Source: Devosia geojensis (lineage in GTDB: Bacteria; Pseudomonadota; Alphaproteobacteria; Rhizobiales; Devosiaceae). From it: a DNA stretch of 38,137 nt. Below the pieces are notes generated by a model, which saw nothing but the letters and a program-made list of their open reading frames with translations, was not told the origin of the DNA and did no database searches. The position numbers and the translations under genes are program-made. The first letter of the stretch is position 1. Every line of letters begins with the position of its first letter. Location: the NCBI RefSeq assembly GCF_000969415.1, contig NZ_JZEX01000116.1:1-38137 (forward strand). Direction: 5' to 3'. Positions 27,642 through 37,950 of the stretch are shown here, in pieces.

Positions 27642-28715
<1,074 letters not shown>

Positions 28716-29342
28716 TCAGTCCGCCCCGTAGAGGGCGAAGAACTGGTCGGCGGCGGCCTTGGCCTCCGCCTCGATGTCGGTCTGCTTCAAGGTGCGGTCG
28801 CCGAGCAGCAGCCGGATCTGCACGTCGCGCACGACGAGGCCGAAGAAGGTGCGGTAGGCGTCCTCGCTGTTTTCGAACCGCAGCAGCCGCGCCTCGCGGC
28901 CGGCCTCGAGGATCGGCTTCAGACGCCGGCGGATGGCCATCGGCCCGTTCTCGAGCACGATCTCGCCGAGCCTGTCCTTCTCGACCGCCGCGTGGGTGAC
29001 GGCGATGCGGTTGAGGGTGACGGAGATGTCTCCCTCGATGGTGGTCAGCAGATCACGCGCGAACTGCTCGACGCTCTCGCGCAGCCTCCTCGCCGTGAGC
29101 GAGGAGCGGTCGACCTGGGGCATGCGCACCTTGGCCGCCTGCCACTGGACGGTCGCGGTCAGCAGGCCCTCGCGATCGCCGAACCACTTGTAGAGCGTTT
29201 CCTTCGAGCAGCTCGCCCGCCGCGCCACCGCCGTCATGGTCAGCCCGTCGCCGTTCTCGACCAGGAGGTCGAGCGCGGCCGTCAGCACCGCCTGCTGGCG
29301 GGGTGTGAACGTCTCTTCACTCACCTTGATGGTCAACGCCAC
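28716..29342 (-). CDS. TetR-family regulator upstream of ilvC
   Basis: 208 residues. The N-terminal helix-turn-helix runs FTPRQQAVLTAALDLLVENG through ASCSKETLYKWFGDREGLLT; the rest is a helical ligand-binding domain (SLTARRLRESVEQFARDLL). The start is a GTG at 29342 with GGGGAGA seven bases before it. It may be co-transcribed with ilvC and also faces the Old Yellow Enzyme gene, with an inverted repeat in between, so it may regulate either. Confidence 0.9.
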   Translation of the reverse strand: MALTIKVSEETFTPRQQAVLTAALDLLVENGDGLTMTAVARRASCSKETLYKWFGDREGLLTATVQWQAAKVRMPQVDRSSLTARRLRESVEQFARDLLTTIEGDISVTLNRIAVTHAAVEKDRLGEIVLENGPMAIRRRLKPILEAGREARLLRFENSEDAYRTFFGLVVRDVQIRLLLGDRTLKQTDIEAEAKAAADQFFALYGAD

Positions 29343-29418
29343 GATGGGTCTCCCCGAACTGGCGGACAGGCAGCCCGGCCCTCAAGCCGCGCCTCTTTTC
29401 CGCTTCTGGGTTTGCCGT

Positions 29419-29433
29419 ACCGTAACGTACGGT
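29419..29433. promoter_or_regulatory. Inverted repeat between tetR and the Old Yellow Enzyme gene
   Basis: ACCGTA-ACG-TACGGT is a perfect 15-base inverted repeat, about 77 bases before the tetR start and 145 bases before the Old Yellow Enzyme start. This symmetry is typical of TetR operators. Confidence 0.55.
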
Positions 29434-29577
29434 TCGCCGTCAAGTCCCGATTCGGCGCCTGCACTGAATTGCGCCCACCGCAACGCAGTGTTCAACCATC
29501 GGCACTTGCCGATGGAAGGCAATGAGGGCATGAAGGAACCAGCTCGTCCGCCCTTTCGTTCGGCCAAGGAATCCCCC

Positions 29578-30714
29578 ATGCCCAAGCTTATGTCCCCGAT
29601 CACCCTGCGCGGCCTGACCCTTCGTAACCGCACGGTGGTGGCGCCCATGTGCCAGTACTCGGCCGTCGACGGTTTCGCCAACGATTGGCACATGGTGCAT
29701 CTGGGACGCTTCGGCATCGGCGGCTTCGGCCTGGTGATCGTAGAGGCGACCGGCGTGCTGCCGGAAGCCCGCATCTCCTACGGCGACCTTGGCCTGTGGA
29801 AGGACGAGCACATCGCTCCCCTCGCCCGCATCGTCGATTTCCTGCACGGCCAGGGCGCTGCCGCCGGCATCCAGCTCGCCCACGCCGGCCGCAAGGCATC
29901 TACCCCGGTCTCCTGGCGCGGCCCCGACCAGCTGGCAACCGAGGAACAGCGCCGGCAGGCCGGCTACGAGCATTGGGTTCCGGTCGCCCCGAGCGCCCAA
30001 TCGCACGATCCCGACAACTACAATTTCCAGACGCCGGCCGCCCTCGACAAGGAGGGCATCGGCCGCGTGATCGACGGTTTCGTCGCCGCGGCGCGGCGCG
30101 CCGAAGAGGCCGGCTTCGACACGGTCGAGATCCACGCCGCCCATGGCTACCTGCTCAACCAGTTCCTCTCCCCGCTCGCCAATCACCGCACGGACGAATA
30201 TGGCGGCAGCCGCGAGAACCGCATGCGGCTGGTGCTGGAGATCGCCGAGGCCGTGCGGGCCGTATGGCCGGCCGACAAGCCCCTGCTCGCCCGCCTGTCC
30301 GTCAGCGACAACGCCGAGGGCGGCTGGAGCGTCGAGGACAGCGTGGTGCTCGCCGGGGAGCTGAAGGCCCGCGGCGTCGACGCCATCGACTGCTCCAGCG
30401 GCGGATTCGCGCAGGGACGCATCATCTCACGGCCCGGCTACCAGGTGCCCTTCGCACAGGCCGTGAAGACCGGCGCCGACATCCCGACGATGGCGGTGGG
30501 CGTGCTGGGCGACGTGGCCAGCGCCGAAGCGATCCTCGCAAACGGCGAAGCCGACTTCATCGCCCTCGCCCGTGGCGCGTTGGACGACCCCAACTGGGCC
30601 GTGCACGCCGGCCGCGAGCTCGGCGGCGACTATTCGCTCTGGCCGGTGCAAACCCGGCGCGTAGCCGAGTACGACCGGGTCATGGCGCAGGCGAGGAGCA
30701 TAGCAGCGCAATAA
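29578..30714 (+). CDS. Old Yellow Enzyme, YqjM-type NADH:flavin oxidoreductase
   Basis: 378 residues, an FMN-dependent ene-reductase of the thermophilic-like (YqjM) class. The class-defining cysteine and tyrosine are in PMCQYS near residue 23, and the substrate-binding histidines in IHAAHGYLLNQFLSPLANHR near residue 185. FMN-binding residues include QLAHAGRKAS. It reduces activated alkenes such as enones, nitro compounds or maleimides; the natural substrate is unknown. The ATG at 29578 follows AAGGA; an ATG at 29530 would add a poorly conserved 16-residue leader. Divergent from the tetR gene. Confidence 0.92.
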   Translation: MPKLMSPITLRGLTLRNRTVVAPMCQYSAVDGFANDWHMVHLGRFGIGGFGLVIVEATGVLPEARISYGDLGLWKDEHIAPLARIVDFLHGQGAAAGIQLAHAGRKASTPVSWRGPDQLATEEQRRQAGYEHWVPVAPSAQSHDPDNYNFQTPAALDKEGIGRVIDGFVAAARRAEEAGFDTVEIHAAHGYLLNQFLSPLANHRTDEYGGSRENRMRLVLEIAEAVRAVWPADKPLLARLSVSDNAEGGWSVEDSVVLAGELKARGVDAIDCSSGGFAQGRIISRPGYQVPFAQAVKTGADIPTMAVGVLGDVASAEAILANGEADFIALARGALDDPNWAVHAGRELGGDYSLWPVQTRRVAEYDRVMAQARSIAAQ

Positions 30715-30746
30715 AGAGGTTCGAAGCACCAACCACCGAGTCGTTT

Positions 30747-30761
30747 GTTCTCGTTACGTTC
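30747..30761 (+). promoter_or_regulatory. LexA (SOS) box upstream of dinB
   Basis: GTTCTCGTTACGTTC fits the alphaproteobacterial LexA consensus GTTC-N7-GTTC exactly. It lies about 64 bases before the dinB start, so dinB is likely DNA-damage induced. Confidence 0.85.
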
Positions 30762-30824
30762 TTGATTGCCGCCCTGCCCGCGGCTAAAGTCGAGTAATCG
30801 CAAGCACATTGGGCAGGGGTCGGC

Positions 30825-32072
30825 ATGGAGACGCAAGCGACGATCCTTCATGCGGATCTGGATGCCTTCTACGCGTCGGTCGAGCAGATGCTCGATCCGT
30901 CGCTGCGCGGCAAGCCGGTCGCCGTCGGTGGCGGCGTCGTGCTCGCCGCGTCCTACGAGGCCAAGGCTTTCGGCGTTCACGGCGCCATGCCCGGGCGGCG
31001 CGCCCGGGAGCTTTGCCCCGATCTCATCTTCGTGCCCGGCCACTTTCGCGAGTACCAGCGACTCGGCAACGCCGCCATCGCCATCCTCGGCGACTATACC
31101 CCGCTGGTCGAGCGCATCTCGATCGACGAGGCATTCGCCGATGTGGCCGGATGCCTGCATCTCTTCGGCTCGCCAGTCGACATCGCCCTCAAAGTGCGCG
31201 AACGCGTACGAGAGGAACTGGGCCTGCCGATCTCCATAGGCATCGCCCGCACCAAGCATCTCGCCAAGATCGCCTCGCAGGTCGCCAAGCCCGACGGGCT
31301 GCGGATCGTCGACCCGGCCCGCGAGCTCGAGTTCCTCCACGACCTGCCGGTCGAGGTGATCTGGGGCGTCGGTCCCGTGACGAAAGCCAAGCTCGCCGCC
31401 GCCGGAGTATTCAAGGTCGGCGAGCTGGCGCAGATGCCGGGCCAGTCGGTTCAGAAACTGCTCGGTCATGCGGTGGGCGACAAGCTTTCCGCCCTTTCAT
31501 GGAACCGCGATCCGCGCGCCATCGTCACCAACCAGCGCGCCCGCTCCGCCGGGGCGCAGTCCGCCCTCGGCCACAAGCCCTTCGAGGAGCGCGTCTTCCG
31601 CCCGGTCCTGCGGCACCTGGCCGACCGGATCGCCTCGCGCCTGCGCGACAAGTCCCTGTCTGGCCGCACCGTCACGGCCCGGGTGCGCTTTGCGGATCTG
31701 CGCGCCGTCACCCGCGCCGCGACCTTGCCCGCCGGGGTCTCGGCCACCGCCATTCTCGCCGATATCGCCGAAGAGCTGGTGCGCGCAGTGCGCCGCGAGT
31801 TTCCGCAAGAGCGGACGATCTCCCTGCTCGCCATCTCGGTTTCGCATCTCGAGCGGCAGCCGGCCCTGCAGCTCGAATTCCCGCTGGGGCTTGCCGACGA
31901 GGCGCGCCGGCCGGGCGCGCGGCGCGGCGCCGCCCGCTGGCAGGCGGACCGGGCGATGGACGCGGTGCGCGGGCGCTTTGGCTGGGAGGCGATCGGCTAC
32001 GGCTCGGTGGTGCTGGAGTCGCCTCGCGCCGTGCCCGACGCCTTCCGCGAGCTTGCCGAGAGGGATTTGTAG
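30825..32072 (+). CDS. dinB: DNA polymerase IV (Y-family translesion polymerase)
   Basis: 415 residues. Catalytic acids are seen in ILHADLDAFYASVEQ and RISIDEAFADV, the helix-hairpin-helix thumb in VIWGVGPVTKAKLAAAGV, and the little-finger domain after residue 240. A beta-clamp-binding peptide, LQLEFPL, lies near residue 350. It copies past damaged bases and is error-prone. Preceded by a consensus LexA box, with GGGG before the ATG. It is transcribed alone. Confidence 0.96.
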   Translation: METQATILHADLDAFYASVEQMLDPSLRGKPVAVGGGVVLAASYEAKAFGVHGAMPGRRARELCPDLIFVPGHFREYQRLGNAAIAILGDYTPLVERISIDEAFADVAGCLHLFGSPVDIALKVRERVREELGLPISIGIARTKHLAKIASQVAKPDGLRIVDPARELEFLHDLPVEVIWGVGPVTKAKLAAAGVFKVGELAQMPGQSVQKLLGHAVGDKLSALSWNRDPRAIVTNQRARSAGAQSALGHKPFEERVFRPVLRHLADRIASRLRDKSLSGRTVTARVRFADLRAVTRAATLPAGVSATAILADIAEELVRAVRREFPQERTISLLAISVSHLERQPALQLEFPLGLADEARRPGARRGAARWQADRAMDAVRGRFGWEAIGYGSVVLESPRAVPDAFRELAERDL

Positions 32073-32183
32073 GCCAACGCGCTTAACCGCCGGCTAACCA
32101 TGCCGGGGATCGATTCGACCCAAGGGCGCCTGTGCGGCAAAAGTGTCTAAAATTCACCGCATTCTGCCCAGCACTCTTGCAGG

Positions 32184-32208
32184 CCTGATCTGAGCTCCCC
32201 AGATCAGG
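32184..32208. promoter_or_regulatory. Hairpin between dinB and the small exported protein
   Basis: CCTGATCTG and CAGATCAGG form a perfect 9-base stem around AGCTCCC. It ends about 23 bases before the next start and has no T-run on the plus strand. It may be the dinB terminator or a 5' leader structure of the following gene. Confidence 0.45.
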
Positions 32209-32231
32209 ATTGGACCCGGAGGAAGATGCCC

Positions 32232-32660
32232 ATGGACACCAAGGCCGCCATAGTCGCTCTCCTGAGCGTTTGGGGCGTTGGCATATGTGCATCCCTGCCG
32301 GCATCGGCCCAGGACACCGGGACCGAGGCGGCAGCCGGGTCAGAGGCGACCTCCAATCCCTTGCTCAATCGCGTCTGGGTCCGGGCGGACGACACTGGTC
32401 TGCCCGGTCCCATGCAGATATTCCTCGCCGACGGCACCCTCGTCAGCGACAGCTGCTGGGAGACCTACCGGCTCTCGCAGTGGCAGCAGGTTTCGGAAAC
32501 CGAGATCAGCTGGGACGAGGACGGCATGACCATCGAAGCCGACATCACCACCCTCAGCGACACCGAGCTGGTGCTGCACTTGAAGCTGGGAAGCGAAGTC
32601 CAGGAACAGCGCTACGTCCCGGCGACCGTCCCCTACGTCTGCCCCGACATTCCGGCCTGA
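32232..32660 (+). CDS. Small exported protein of unknown function
   Basis: 142 residues. A signal peptide (MDTKAAIVALLSVWGVGICA then SLPASAQD) with likely cut after ASA, then a short linker and a compact beta-rich domain: NRVWVRADDTGLPGPMQIFL, DSCWETYRLSQWQQ and a C-terminal PYVCPDI. Two cysteines may form a disulfide. I do not recognise a named family, although its outline resembles small META-like periplasmic domains. I chose the ATG at 32232, eight bases after GGAGGA; the ATG at 32226 is too close to it. Neighbours give no hint of function. Confidence 0.75.
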   Translation: MDTKAAIVALLSVWGVGICASLPASAQDTGTEAAAGSEATSNPLLNRVWVRADDTGLPGPMQIFLADGTLVSDSCWETYRLSQWQQVSETEISWDEDGMTIEADITTLSDTELVLHLKLGSEVQEQRYVPATVPYVCPDIPA

Positions 32661-32673
32661 CGGCAGGCTCCCC

Positions 32674-34596
32674 TTAAAGCACCACCTGGGTCCCGATCTC
32701 CACCACACGCCCCGTGGGGATATGGAAATATCCCGTCGCGTCGCTGGCGTTCTTGGCGAGGGCGGCGAAGACCCGATCCTGCCAGCGGCGCAGGAACCCG
32801 CCCTTCTGGCCCGGCTTCAGCGAACGGCGCGAGAGGAAGAAGGAGGTCGACATGATGTCGAACTTCCAGCCGAGCTTGCGCGCCAGCGCCAGGGCCTTGG
32901 GGATATTGGGCTCTTCCATGTAGCCGAAGGTGACGATGACGCGGCTGAAGAGCTCGTTGAACGCCTCGTAGTGCACCTTCTCCTCGTCGGCGACGCGCGG
33001 CGAAGCCGAGGTGCGCACGGTCAGGATCACGTTGCTCTCGTGCAGCACCTTGTAGTGCTTGAGGCTGTGCAGCAGCGCCGTCGGCGCCCCCTCGACGTCG
33101 CTGGTGAGGAAGATGGCCGTGCCCGGCACCGTCGTCGGCTTCTTCTTTGACAGGTTGTCGACCAGGAACTGCAGCGGCACCTCGTCCTTGCGCGTCTTTT
33201 CCGCAAGCCGGGCCCGGCCGACCATCCAGGTCACCATGATGAGCGAGACGAAGATCGCCACCACTGCCGGCACCCAGCCACCCTGGAAGAGCTTGGCCGA
33301 GTTGACCACGAAGAACCCGCCGTCGATGACGAGATAGATGGCCGCGAACGCGGCGATCGCCGCCGGGTGCCATTTCCAGTTGCGCCACATCACCACCAGC
33401 AGCAGCGAAAGCGTGACGAGCATGATGCCCGATACGGCGATGCCGTAGGCGTTGGACAACTCCGACGAGCTGCCGAAGCCGACGACGAGGATCAGCACCA
33501 TGATCATCAGCATGGTGTTGATCTGCGGCAGGTAGATCTGCCCGCTCTGCGTCTCGGATGTATGCAGCACCAGCATGCGCGGCAAAAGGTTGAGGGCGAT
33601 CGCCTGCTGGGTGAGGCTGTAGGTGCCCGAGATCACAGCCTGACTCGCGATGATCGTCGCCATGGTGGCGAGCGCCACGAACGGCCCCAGCGCCCATTTC
33701 GGCTGCATCTCGAAGAAGGGGCTCGAAACGTTCTCCGGCCCCGCCTCCAGCACGAAGGCGCCCTGGCCGAAATAGTTGAGCAGCAGGCACGGGAACACCA
33801 GCCCGAACCAGGCAAAGACGATGGGCTTGCGCCCGAAATGGCCGAGGTCGACATAGAGCGCCTCGGCGCCGGTGACGGCGAGGAACACCGCACCCATCAC
33901 GATGAAGGCGATGCCGGCGTGCGTCAGCAGGAATTCGACCGCATGCCAGGGATTGAGCGCCCAGAGCACCAGCGGATTCTCGAAGATGTGGACGAGGCCG
34001 GAAATCCCCAGCACCAGGAACCAGATCGCCGTTATCGGCCCGAAGACGATGGCGACCTTGGCCGTGCCGAATCGCTGCACGAAGAAGAGGCCGACGATGA
34101 TGACGAGCGTGATCGGCACCACCCAGCGCGTCAGCTCGGGCGCCACGAGCTCCACGCCCTCGACGGCCGAGAGCACCGAGATCGCCGGCGTGATCATCGC
34201 ATCGCCGTAGAACATGGCCGCGCCGATGACGCCGAGCGCCGTGATCCAGGCCGGCGCCTTGGTGAAGGTCTTGCGGGCAAGCGCCATCAGCGAGAGCGTA
34301 CCGCCCTCCCCGTTGTTGTCGGCGCGCGTGACGAAGAACACGTACTTGACCGCCACCGTCAGCGTCAGCGCCCAGACGATCAGCGAGAGCAGCCCCAGCA
34401 CCTCCGTCTCGGTGGCGGCGACGCCGGGGCGCACCGACATGGCCTGGCGGAAGGCGTAGATGGGGCTGGTTCCGATGTCGCCGTAAACGACCCCGATCGC
34501 CCCGAGGGTCAGGACGGGAAGGTTCTGTTTGACGTGGCGGGCCTCATCGGTCGCAACGACGCCGGCCGCAGGGCCGGCGATGTTCGTCTGCGTCAT
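32674..34596 (-). CDS. kup: Kup-type low-affinity potassium uptake protein
   Basis: 640 residues, normal for KUP/HAK/KT transporters. The signature LTLGAIGVVYGDIGTSPIYA is near residue 30, and DNNGEGGTLSLMALARKT follows in the first loop. About twelve membrane helices precede a cytoplasmic C-terminus (SRRSLKPGQKGGFLRRWQDR region). It imports potassium with protons across the inner membrane. It stands alone and is convergent with the small exported protein gene, only 13 bases apart. Confidence 0.95.
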   Translation of the reverse strand: MTQTNIAGPAAGVVATDEARHVKQNLPVLTLGAIGVVYGDIGTSPIYAFRQAMSVRPGVAATETEVLGLLSLIVWALTLTVAVKYVFFVTRADNNGEGGTLSLMALARKTFTKAPAWITALGVIGAAMFYGDAMITPAISVLSAVEGVELVAPELTRWVVPITLVIIVGLFFVQRFGTAKVAIVFGPITAIWFLVLGISGLVHIFENPLVLWALNPWHAVEFLLTHAGIAFIVMGAVFLAVTGAEALYVDLGHFGRKPIVFAWFGLVFPCLLLNYFGQGAFVLEAGPENVSSPFFEMQPKWALGPFVALATMATIIASQAVISGTYSLTQQAIALNLLPRMLVLHTSETQSGQIYLPQINTMLMIMVLILVVGFGSSSELSNAYGIAVSGIMLVTLSLLLVVMWRNWKWHPAAIAAFAAIYLVIDGGFFVVNSAKLFQGGWVPAVVAIFVSLIMVTWMVGRARLAEKTRKDEVPLQFLVDNLSKKKPTTVPGTAIFLTSDVEGAPTALLHSLKHYKVLHESNVILTVRTSASPRVADEEKVHYEAFNELFSRVIVTFGYMEEPNIPKALALARKLGWKFDIMSTSFFLSRRSLKPGQKGGFLRRWQDRVFAALAKNASDATGYFHIPTGRVVEIGTQVVL

Positions 34597-34700
34597 GAGC
34601 GTTGCGCTCTCGCTGTTTCAAGGCGGGCGCCGCTATACACCCGCCCCGCTTCACAAACAACCCTCGCACGATCCGGCTGCAGGTGCACGACAAATAGCAA

Positions 34701-34728
34701 CAGGGGCCGCGCCATGGCGCGGCCCCTG
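34701..34728. terminator. Perfect 28-base palindrome between kup and the FMN reductase gene
   Basis: CAGGGGCCGCGCC (34701-34713) and GGCGCGGCCCCTG (34716-34728) pair fully around AT. On the minus strand it is followed by TTGCTATTTGT, moderately T-rich, so it probably ends the FMN reductase transcript. The remaining gap toward kup carries the kup promoter region. Confidence 0.6.
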
Positions 34729-34796
34729 CCGGTAAACGAAAGCCCGTGGAACGATTCCGGTGCGGAACACGCCCCAATGGAGGCTTCCGAAAGAGG

Positions 34797-35414
34797 CTAC
34801 TCTGCGGCCTGCTTGGTGGCTTCGGCTTCGTCGGCGGCGCGCTGGGCGCGGGTGGCCGAAACCCACCAGGAAAGCTGGTCGAGCATGTCCTTGGCGCTCT
34901 GGCCGATGGCGCCCTCGATGGCCGACATCGGTTCGTTCTTGCCGCCGCCCCAGACGGTGTAGAATTCGCTGCCGCCGATATGGACGGCCGAACGGGTCGA
35001 GACCATCTGCAACTCGGTCGCGATCAGGCGCAGGTGCTCGATGGCGCGGGCGCCGCCCACCGAACCATAGCCGACGAAACCGGCTACCTTGCGGTTCCAT
35101 TCGACATAGGCCTGGTCGATGGCGTTCTTGAGCGCGCCGGTGATCGAGCGGTTGTACTCGGCAACGACGAAGATGTAGCCGTCGAACTCGGCCACCTTTT
35201 TCTGCCAGGCAACGGCCTTTGGATCCTGCGACGGCGCCCAGGCATTGGATGCGACCTCGTTGAAGAACGGCAGATCGTAATCCTTGAGGTCGACGAGCTC
35301 GACGTCGAACTCCTCGCGCTGCTTGGCAAGATCGAAAATCCACTGGGCCGGCTTGGTGCCGAACCGCGAGTCGCGGGTGGACGAGATGATCACGGCGATC
35401 TTGGGTTTGGACAT
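34797..35414 (-). CDS. NAD(P)H-dependent FMN reductase (flavodoxin-like fold)
   Basis: 205 residues. The phosphate-binding start IAVIISSTRDSRFGTKPAQW and the YIFVVAEYNRSITGALKNAI block are hallmarks of the NADPH-dependent FMN reductase family (PF03358). It would be a cytoplasmic quinone, azo or flavin reductase. An unusual C-terminal tail rich in Ala, Glu and Gln ends the protein. The 284-base gap upstream (35415-35698) holds its promoter and the terminator of the MFS gene. Confidence 0.9.
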   Translation of the reverse strand: MSKPKIAVIISSTRDSRFGTKPAQWIFDLAKQREEFDVELVDLKDYDLPFFNEVASNAWAPSQDPKAVAWQKKVAEFDGYIFVVAEYNRSITGALKNAIDQAYVEWNRKVAGFVGYGSVGGARAIEHLRLIATELQMVSTRSAVHIGGSEFYTVWGGGKNEPMSAIEGAIGQSAKDMLDQLSWWVSATRAQRAADEAEATKQAAE

Positions 35415-35652
35415 TGAGGTCTCCTGGGAGGTAGGAACAAATCGTAACTGAGGCGATATATGTTCCTGTCCGCGGATAGCTCAAGAAGGCATGGCCGTGT
35501 GTCTCGGTAACATGGACGTGGCACGGGCACACTGATGTAATCATTTATGTTTCGGGCGTTTGCAGCGTTTTTCTCGCTCTATGGGCGCTGACGCGGAAGG
35601 CTCCTGAACCGCCAGGGAACGGACCGTTCGTTCGCATCGATCAATAAAGAAA

Positions 35653-35674
35653 GCGGGCAGCCTCGGCCGCCCGC
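35653..35674 (-). terminator. Terminator after the Bcr/CflA-type exporter
   Basis: GCGGGC and GCCCGC arms enclose a 10-base segment with an inner GCC/GGC pairing. On the minus strand it is followed by TTTCTTTATTG. It lies 25 bases past the exporter stop. Confidence 0.75.
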
Positions 35675-35698
35675 CCGCACCGCGAACCGGATCTCATC

Positions 35699-36898
35699 CT
35701 ATTCGGCGGGTTGCGCGATCCTGCCCGGCCGGATGGTGACCTGGGTGAGCACGTAGGCGAGCACCGCGCACGCGGCGATGCCGAAAACCATGGGCTGCGC
35801 GGTGCCGTTGAAGAACGCGCCGACCACGCCCATCACCACCGCGGCCGTGACGAGCTGGAGCGTGCCCATCAGCGCCGAGGCCGTGCCGGCGATCTCGCCA
35901 TGCTCCTCGAGCGCCAGCACCGCCGTCGTCGGGATGACGAGGCCGAGGAAGCCGTAGCCGATGAAAAGCAGCGTCGCGAGAACGGCTAGGCTGTCGATGT
36001 TGGCGAGGAACACCGCGAACAGTGCCAGCATCACCACCACATAGCCGATGACCGCCATGCGCACGACCCGGTTGAGCCCGAACCGCCTGGTCAGCCAGCC
36101 GGTCAGCTGCGCCACGCCGATGAACGAGACGGCGTTGATCGAGAACATGACGCTGTAGAGCGTCGGCGTGAGGCCGTAGTGGTCGATGAGGACGAACGAC
36201 GAATTGGCCAGGTACGCCATGAAGCTCGCCATGCCGAACGCCCCGATGAAGGTGAGGCCGAGGAAGTTCCAGTCCTTGAGGAGCGTGCCGTAGGCGCGCA
36301 GCGCCCCGCCGATGCTGCTCTCGACCCGCAGGTGCGCCGGACGGGTTTCCTCGAGCGCGAAGGCGAGGAGCAGGATGCCGAGGACGCCCACGATCGCGAT
36401 CGCCCAGAAGATCCAGCGCCAGTCGGCGAACCCGATCACCAGGCTGCCCGCGAGCGGGGCCAGGATCGGCGAGACCGAGAAGACCAGCATCAGGAGACTC
36501 ATCAGCTGGGCGGCTTCCGCCCCGGTATAGCCGTCACGCACGATCGCGCGCGGCAGCGCCATCGCCGCGCACGCGCCGATGCCCTGCACGAAACGGGCGA
36601 CGACCAGCCACTCGATGCTGGGCGCCATCGCCGAGCCGATCCCGCCGATGACGAAGACGACCATGCCGAAATAGAGCGGGGGCTTGCGCCCGACCATGTC
36701 GCTGATCGGACCGTAAAACAGCTGGCAGACGGCGATCGCCGCCATGAACGACATCAGGCTCATCTGCACCTGAGCCGTATTCGCCTCGAGGCTCGCCCCG
36801 ATGGCCGGCAGGGCCGGAAGATACATGTCGATGGCGAACGGGCCGATCGCCGAGAGCAGCCCCAGCACCAGGGCGGCCCGCAAGATTTGGGAATTCAT
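35699..36898 (-). CDS. Bcr/CflA-type MFS drug exporter
   Basis: 399 residues with about twelve membrane helices. Family features are the N-terminal GLLSAIGPFAIDMYLPALPA motif, the loop 2-3 motif GPISDMVGRKPPLYFG, and FVQGIGACAAMALPRAIVRD in helix 4. It would export drugs or small metabolites using the proton gradient; the substrate cannot be read. I chose the ATG at 36898, preceded by GAGG; an ATG at 36982 adds 28 residues unlike the family. Divergent from a TetR gene, which is the expected local repressor. Confidence 0.92.
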   Translation of the reverse strand: MNSQILRAALVLGLLSAIGPFAIDMYLPALPAIGASLEANTAQVQMSLMSFMAAIAVCQLFYGPISDMVGRKPPLYFGMVVFVIGGIGSAMAPSIEWLVVARFVQGIGACAAMALPRAIVRDGYTGAEAAQLMSLLMLVFSVSPILAPLAGSLVIGFADWRWIFWAIAIVGVLGILLLAFALEETRPAHLRVESSIGGALRAYGTLLKDWNFLGLTFIGAFGMASFMAYLANSSFVLIDHYGLTPTLYSVMFSINAVSFIGVAQLTGWLTRRFGLNRVVRMAVIGYVVVMLALFAVFLANIDSLAVLATLLFIGYGFLGLVIPTTAVLALEEHGEIAGTASALMGTLQLVTAAVVMGVVGAFFNGTAQPMVFGIAACAVLAYVLTQVTIRPGRIAQPAE

Positions 36899-37056
36899 CG
36901 CAACCTCGCTTTGCCGGCGGGAGACCGGCCGGCGCGCAAAAATTCTGAAATGGAGGCGCGCCACCATGAGGGAGGAAGGCATGGCGGCGCGTGCCTAGAA
37001 AATTGGACGAAGCCGACCCGCCCGTCAAGATGACTCGTAAAGAAATTTGGACAGTC

Positions 37057-37085
37057 TTGTAAAATTCCGCCACCGGGTGTATATC
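37057..37085 (+). promoter_or_regulatory. Candidate promoter of the TetR gene
   Basis: TTGTAA and TATATC are separated by 17 bases. Transcription would begin just before the ATG at 37094, giving a nearly leaderless message. The region also carries a loose direct repeat (ACTCGTAAAGAAATT and AGTCTTGTAAAATT) that may be where the repressor binds. Confidence 0.35.
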
Positions 37086-37093
37086 GCCTGAGC

Positions 37094-37816
37094 ATGAGCG
37101 AAGTTCTGACAGCGCCGAATCACCCCCTCTTCCGCAGCCATGCGCGCAAGCGCCAGGCGGTCCTCGACGCCGCCAAGCGCGTGTTCGTGCGCGACGGGGT
37201 TGCCGCCGCCAGCATCGATGCCATCGCGGCCGAGGCCGGCGTTTCCCGCCAGACGATCTACAATCAGATCGGCGACAAGGAGCGGCTCTTCGCCGCCGCA
37301 GTCGAGGACGTGACGGCCCGCTCCAGCGCGCATCTTTTTTCCGTTCTCGACACCTTTCCGGACAAGCCCCAGGACCTCCAAGCCGATCTCATCGCCTTCG
37401 CCAAGCAGCTCATCGTGCGCTGCATCTGCGATGCCGACGGCAAGGCGCTGATCAACCTCATGCGCAACGAGGCGCACAAATATCCCGAGCTCTTCGAGAC
37501 CTGGAAGGAGTACGGCCCCGGCAAGACTTGGCCCGCCATCTCCTCGCGCTTCGCCAAGCTCGCCTATGACGGCTACCTCGACGTTGACGATCCCGCCGTC
37601 GCCGCCCGCCAGTTCATGGCCCTGATTCACGCCGACCTGCCGATGGACCGGCCATGCAACAGCCCGCCGACCGAAGAGGAAGTCGACTACGCCGCCTGCA
37701 ACGCCGTCACCACGTTTCTGCGCGCCTTCGGCCCCCGTGAGGCCTATCCGGCTTGCGTCGAGACTGCGATGCAGAAGCGCCTCGACCGGATGCGGGAGCG
37801 GCAGAAAGAAGTTTAG
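37094..37816 (+). CDS. TetR-family regulator of the divergent MFS exporter
   Basis: 240 residues. The helix-turn-helix reads RQAVLDAAKRVFVRDGVAAA then EAGVSRQTIYNQIGDKERLF; the C-terminal domain resembles the AefR-like type (TetR_C_7), with LINLMRNEAHKYPELFETW. It is longer than most TetR proteins by a charged C-terminal tail. Starts 195 bases from the exporter gene and probably represses it. Confidence 0.88.
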   Translation: MSEVLTAPNHPLFRSHARKRQAVLDAAKRVFVRDGVAAASIDAIAAEAGVSRQTIYNQIGDKERLFAAAVEDVTARSSAHLFSVLDTFPDKPQDLQADLIAFAKQLIVRCICDADGKALINLMRNEAHKYPELFETWKEYGPGKTWPAISSRFAKLAYDGYLDVDDPAVAARQFMALIHADLPMDRPCNSPPTEEEVDYAACNAVTTFLRAFGPREAYPACVETAMQKRLDRMRERQKEV

Positions 37817-37924
37817 CCGCCGCTCCTGCCCGCATCCTCCACCCGCCGACGCAACATGGCCGGGCGGCAGGGGGCGCGGCGGCTGGTGGCGCCATCTGTC
37901 GCACCGCCACCTCCACCACCCCGA

Positions 37925-37950
37925 TGTCATCCCGGCGTAAGCCGGGACCC
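37925..37950 (+). repeat. Palindromic intergenic repeat, copy 1
   Basis: Contains CATCCCGGCG-TAA-GCCGGGA. Matches the reverse complement of 38040-38065 at 25 of 26 positions. Confidence 0.85.

Noticed and set aside
33367..34962. Long plus-strand open frame opposite kup
   Set aside because: Antisense to membrane helices, rich in His, Arg and Asp, with no family signal.
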